NCBI RefSeq assembly: GCF_963678975.1
Contig: NC_089279.1
Span: 37,219,933-37,283,932, forward strand
Length of the DNA stretch: 64,000 bases
From: Dysidea avara
Taxonomy: Eukaryota > Porifera > Demospongiae > Dictyoceratida > Dysideidae
Direction of reading: 5' to 3'
Positions 36,711 to 64,000 of the stretch are shown piece after piece. Each line of letters starts with the position of its first letter. Within the stretch, counting starts at the first letter, position 1. Position numbers and translations under genes: made by a program. The notes below the pieces were generated by a model that did not search any database, was not told where the DNA came from, and was given only the letters and a program-made list of their open reading frames with translations.

Positions 36711-37206
36711 CAGTGGCGGATCTAGGATTTTTAAAAGAGGGTTTCTGAAAATAGCTAAATAAGGCATCTGATGACAATTCTCTGGAAAATTTTGAGATTT
36801 TAGAAGCTCTGAGATCGGATTTTAGGCTATTTTTAGTTAGCAGTTACAATAAATTCAATACTTTAAACTGTAAATAGTTACTAAATACTATATAGCTAAC
36901 TATAGGGAAATATGGTGACTACAAACTGTAGCTTTGATTGCTCTATTAGAGTAGTTACTTGACTGCTCTATTAGAGTATCTCGATCGTTTTTAATGCAGT
37001 GGGAGATGAAAAGTGAAGTGTTGCTGATGGTTTAATAGCTATAAATGGTGTTAGTTAAGTGCAACTGTATGCATGCTACTGGTATTTAGTTGTTTGCTAT
37101 GACAAATTGTTAATACAACAATGTTTATGTAATGAGATTGCCACTAAGCTAAATTTAAAAGGGGGTTTCTGTCGAAACCCCAGAAACCCATCTGGATCCG
37201 CCACTG
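36711..37206. mobile_element. MITE with CAGTGGCGGATC termini, 5-bp TSD
   Basis: Ends CAGTGGCGGATCTAGG and the complement CCATCTGGATCCGCCACTG. Flanked by ATACT (36706-36710 and 37207-37211). Interior shares GGGTTTCTG arms and two copies of the GCTCTATTAGAGTA motif. Same family as 25024-25342. Confidence 0.8.
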
Positions 37207-38422
37207 ATACTGCATGAAGTCAGCTGTATATAGAAAGGCCATTTCTCTAAAAAAGAATATTTTATTTTCAATAATCCAGTTGTGTAAAGCAGGCACCTGC
37301 CTATTGAAGTTTGACGTAACTTGCTCACTACATTTTCCCTCTATATACGTATAGTATTATGCATGCCGGGATGTTCTAGAACAGTAAGTGATGAAACATT
37401 GATTGAGGGAGCCTAAGACAAAGTGCCCCCACTCCATCCCTGACCATCTGGCAGCTCCTCCCAGAAGCTGACTGATGTGTTCAGTATAGACTCCTCTAAA
37501 CCCATGCACATGATAGTACTGACTTCAACTGATCAGGCCACAGAACTGGTATAGCTAAACAAGTAGCTATATGAACACATGAAAGCCCAGGCAAGGGGCA
37601 ATTTCACCTTGTCAAATTACCAATGAATTAATCATATACTTATAGTTGTATTAAATTATATCTGTACGCCTTCTTTCCATCTGTCATCAGACCTTGATCA
37701 TGAGTGCTGTCTGCTCAGTATATACATCAAACGAGTACTGAGATAATCTTGCTGCGGCAATACTGCCGGTATTTTTGTTTGGTCCATATGTAGTGGATAT
37801 ACAGATATACTGGTAGTAGTTACTAGCCTGAGTTTTAGCTAGATCTACTATAATATAGTATAGATCTAAAAGCCGGTTCTTGTACAGGTATAATATAATA
37901 TAATACCTATACAAGAATATGATGGCTTTTCTTTACCATCCTTTGGCTTTGAGATATAGTTGAATTCTTTTCTTACTGTGCATGTGGCACTAGCTCTTCT
38001 ATTGATCTTGTCCAAAGGGTAGATTTACCCCAATGAGGTGAGGGACCTTATATTATCTGAATTGTACTGATGTGTAGGTTGAGCCAATTTGCAGTCTCTA
38101 AGTGATGAAACATTTCATTCAGCACAGAGGCAAATCTAAGGTGGTTTCCTGGTGCAGGGGTCTGTGGGGCACAGCTGATAGATTTTGAGCATCAAAATTA
38201 CAATTTCATGGATCTTTTTTCAATATATAGCTATCCTAAATGTCAATTAGTATGGCTATGTGGATGATCCAAATACTGACACATTCCAATTGAGACTTAA
38301 TATTCTTTAATATCAGTAACCCGGCATTTTAAAGTTGTATTAATTTCATTAGTTGACTAGTGGTGACTGCTGTATTAGAATACATTTGACTTCTCTATTA
38401 GAGTATCTTGATCTTTGTGTTA
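37207..38422. other. Intergenic, no gene seen
   Basis: Contains a 42-bp hairpin (37876-37917, arms TTCTTGTACAGGTAT / ATACCTATACAAGAA) and two copies of the TCTATTAGAGTAT-type motif at 38360-38412. No ORF with recognisable content. Confidence 0.45.
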
Positions 38423-38804
38423 GGCCACTCCAAATAAATTTTCTGTTTCCCGTCCACCGCCCACATCTAGTTACTGTCAGCTTTAAATACTCCATTATTC
38501 CGTATTCTTTCATTATTTTCCGGTTATTCTTGCATACTGAAAGGCTCAGTAAAAGCCATCTTGAAATAGTGTCAGCTCACATGTCAGCAGTGCTGTCAAG
38601 TCGGCACAGACTGCACGTTTGTGCTATTTTTGCAACTTGAAAAGGAAGGTACAAACTTAAGCATGCTTTTATGCAGCTTTTCCAGGAAAATAATGGCTTG
38701 AAAAGCTGCCAGCATCATAATGACATAATGTAAATGGACCGCCCGCCCGCATGCAAATATGCTTGAGTCCAGGACGGGAAACAGAGAATTTATTTGGAGT
38801 GGCC
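38423..38804. mobile_element. Harbinger-like MITE, TTA duplication
   Basis: Inverted termini GGCCACTCCAAATAAATT (arms ~33 bp, continuing into TCTGTTTCCCGTCC) with TTA on both sides (38420-38422 and 38805-38807). A 3-bp TWA target and GG-starting ends fit PIF/Harbinger. Confidence 0.75.
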
Positions 38805-39024
38805 TTAATCACAAGATAAACTTTCAGAAGGGCTTTCCACAGTCCCAAGAATTAACCTCCTGCCCCTGCAGCATATATGAGGAATAACACCAGACTACGT
38901 GTGTTGCATGGCAGCCTGGAACAACTAATAGGAAACTTACATTGATCAAACACGTGGGCGGTTTAGGCACTGCTATATAAACGCACATATAAATTAATTC
39001 AAGTAAGCGCGTAGTAACTGGGAA

Positions 39025-56880
<17,856 letters not shown>

Positions 56881-57220
56881 ACAATAGATTGTATTCAAAT
56901 GTAACAATGCTGAGCTGAATTGTTCATTAATATGTGGGGATGTGAAGAAGTTGTAGTTTAGTCAAGTCCTCAATAATCTGAACCGAGAGTTCATAATATT
57001 ATGAACTCTTGCCTGAATATAAAGCTACTTAGTATAGGCAGCACAGTAGCCATTGCTGGAGGCTAAAGTGTTACGAAATGCAAACTAGAGTTTGCTAAAA
57101 AAACTTATCTGCATGTTTCCCTAGTGGTATGTATCTGTACACTTCTCTAATACGTTGGTGTGTGTGCGTGTGCGTGTGCATGTCAATGATCTGCGAAACG
57201 TTTGATTGTGGGTTGGAGTT
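56881..57220. other. Short intergenic spacer
   Basis: Head-to-tail spacing of 340 bp between the VPS9D1 stop and the helicase ATG. Contains a small palindrome GAGTTCATAATATTATGAAC TC near 56987 and a (GTGTGCGT)n run. It probably holds the helicase promoter. Confidence 0.45.
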
Positions 57221-63597
<6,377 letters not shown>

Positions 63598-64000
63598 CTT
63601 AGTGGCTGTAGTTAGCTTAGTGGTTGTCATGTCATATTTGTATTGTAGTCATGTGATGACGACTAAAGGTTGTATTGCTAAAAAAAATGTTATCTTAGTC
63701 TATACTGATGTAACACTGTAGACACTTGATTAATAGTTTATGTAGTGTTATGTAATAGGAATGATGTAATTATGTGTGCTGTAATGTAGCTCACGTGTAG
63801 AATGTGAAAGGAGAGTCATAAAGCTTCTTGTTTAGTGTTGTAGCTCGCTCGCTTGCTGACAGATTAGCTCACATATCGTTACACTTATATAGCTGCACTG
63901 CTTGTCCTTAGGTTATTGTTATGTTCATAATGTTATACTGTGAGCAGTGCTCATAAAATCTCCTCTTCTGCTAATGAGAAATATTTAATATTCACAAACC
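63598..64000. other. Window end, 3' flank of the helicase gene
   Basis: No further helicase exon is convincing. The acceptor-like TTGTATTGTAG at ~63648 would give V-M-stop if used. The rest is AT-rich with no ORF of interest. Confidence 0.4.

Overview
This window looks like nuclear DNA of an early-branching animal, most likely a demosponge (inference). The grounds are AT-rich DNA, metazoan genes with many introns (often 45-100 nt, GT-AG), a POU-homeodomain gene, and heavy loads of MITEs, minisatellites and TG arrays. No bacterial, CRISPR, tRNA or rRNA feature was seen.

Layout. 1-1140 is a TG/TAGTG array. 1318-2530 is a decayed LINE 3' end. 2695-7567 is a nearly intact P-superfamily DNA transposon with 72-bp terminal inverted repeats and 7-bp target duplications. 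It carries a transposase gene on the minus strand and an unrecognised convergent gene on the plus strand, and sits against the end of a 213-bp MITE. 8629-11349 (+) holds the 3' part of an NFS1-type cysteine desulfurase gene. 12835-14217 (-) encodes a transcription factor with two POU-specific domains and a homeodomain lacking Asn51. 16786-22133 (-) is a RUSF1 (DUF647) gene. 22134-27230 is gene-poor and rich in MITEs, one of which is a short derivative of the P-type transposon.

27232-34930 is a cluster of broken non-LTR retrotransposons with a zinc-knuckle/restriction-like-endonuclease C-terminus. Every preserved 3' end is joined to (TAG)n, and some of these arrays have grown into CAG or CAGTAG tracts up to 1.4 kb. 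35522-36404 (+) is an ARF-family GTPase.

39025-56880 (+) is a 15-exon VPS9D1-like gene (putative Rab GEF). At least six of its introns have a tandem repeat starting at or within about 40 nt of the 5' splice site. 57221-63597 (+) is a DEAD-box helicase of DDX28 type, whose third intron again opens with a huge TG array.

The host genes look like unrelated housekeeping and regulatory genes: Fe-S cluster biogenesis, vesicle traffic, mitochondrial RNA helicase and transcription factor. The systems most worth a second look are the P-type transposon with its second gene, the tandem-POU factor, the TAG-tailed retrotransposon cluster and the repeats at splice donors. All exon boundaries were read by eye from splice signals and protein similarity; no alignment or search was run.
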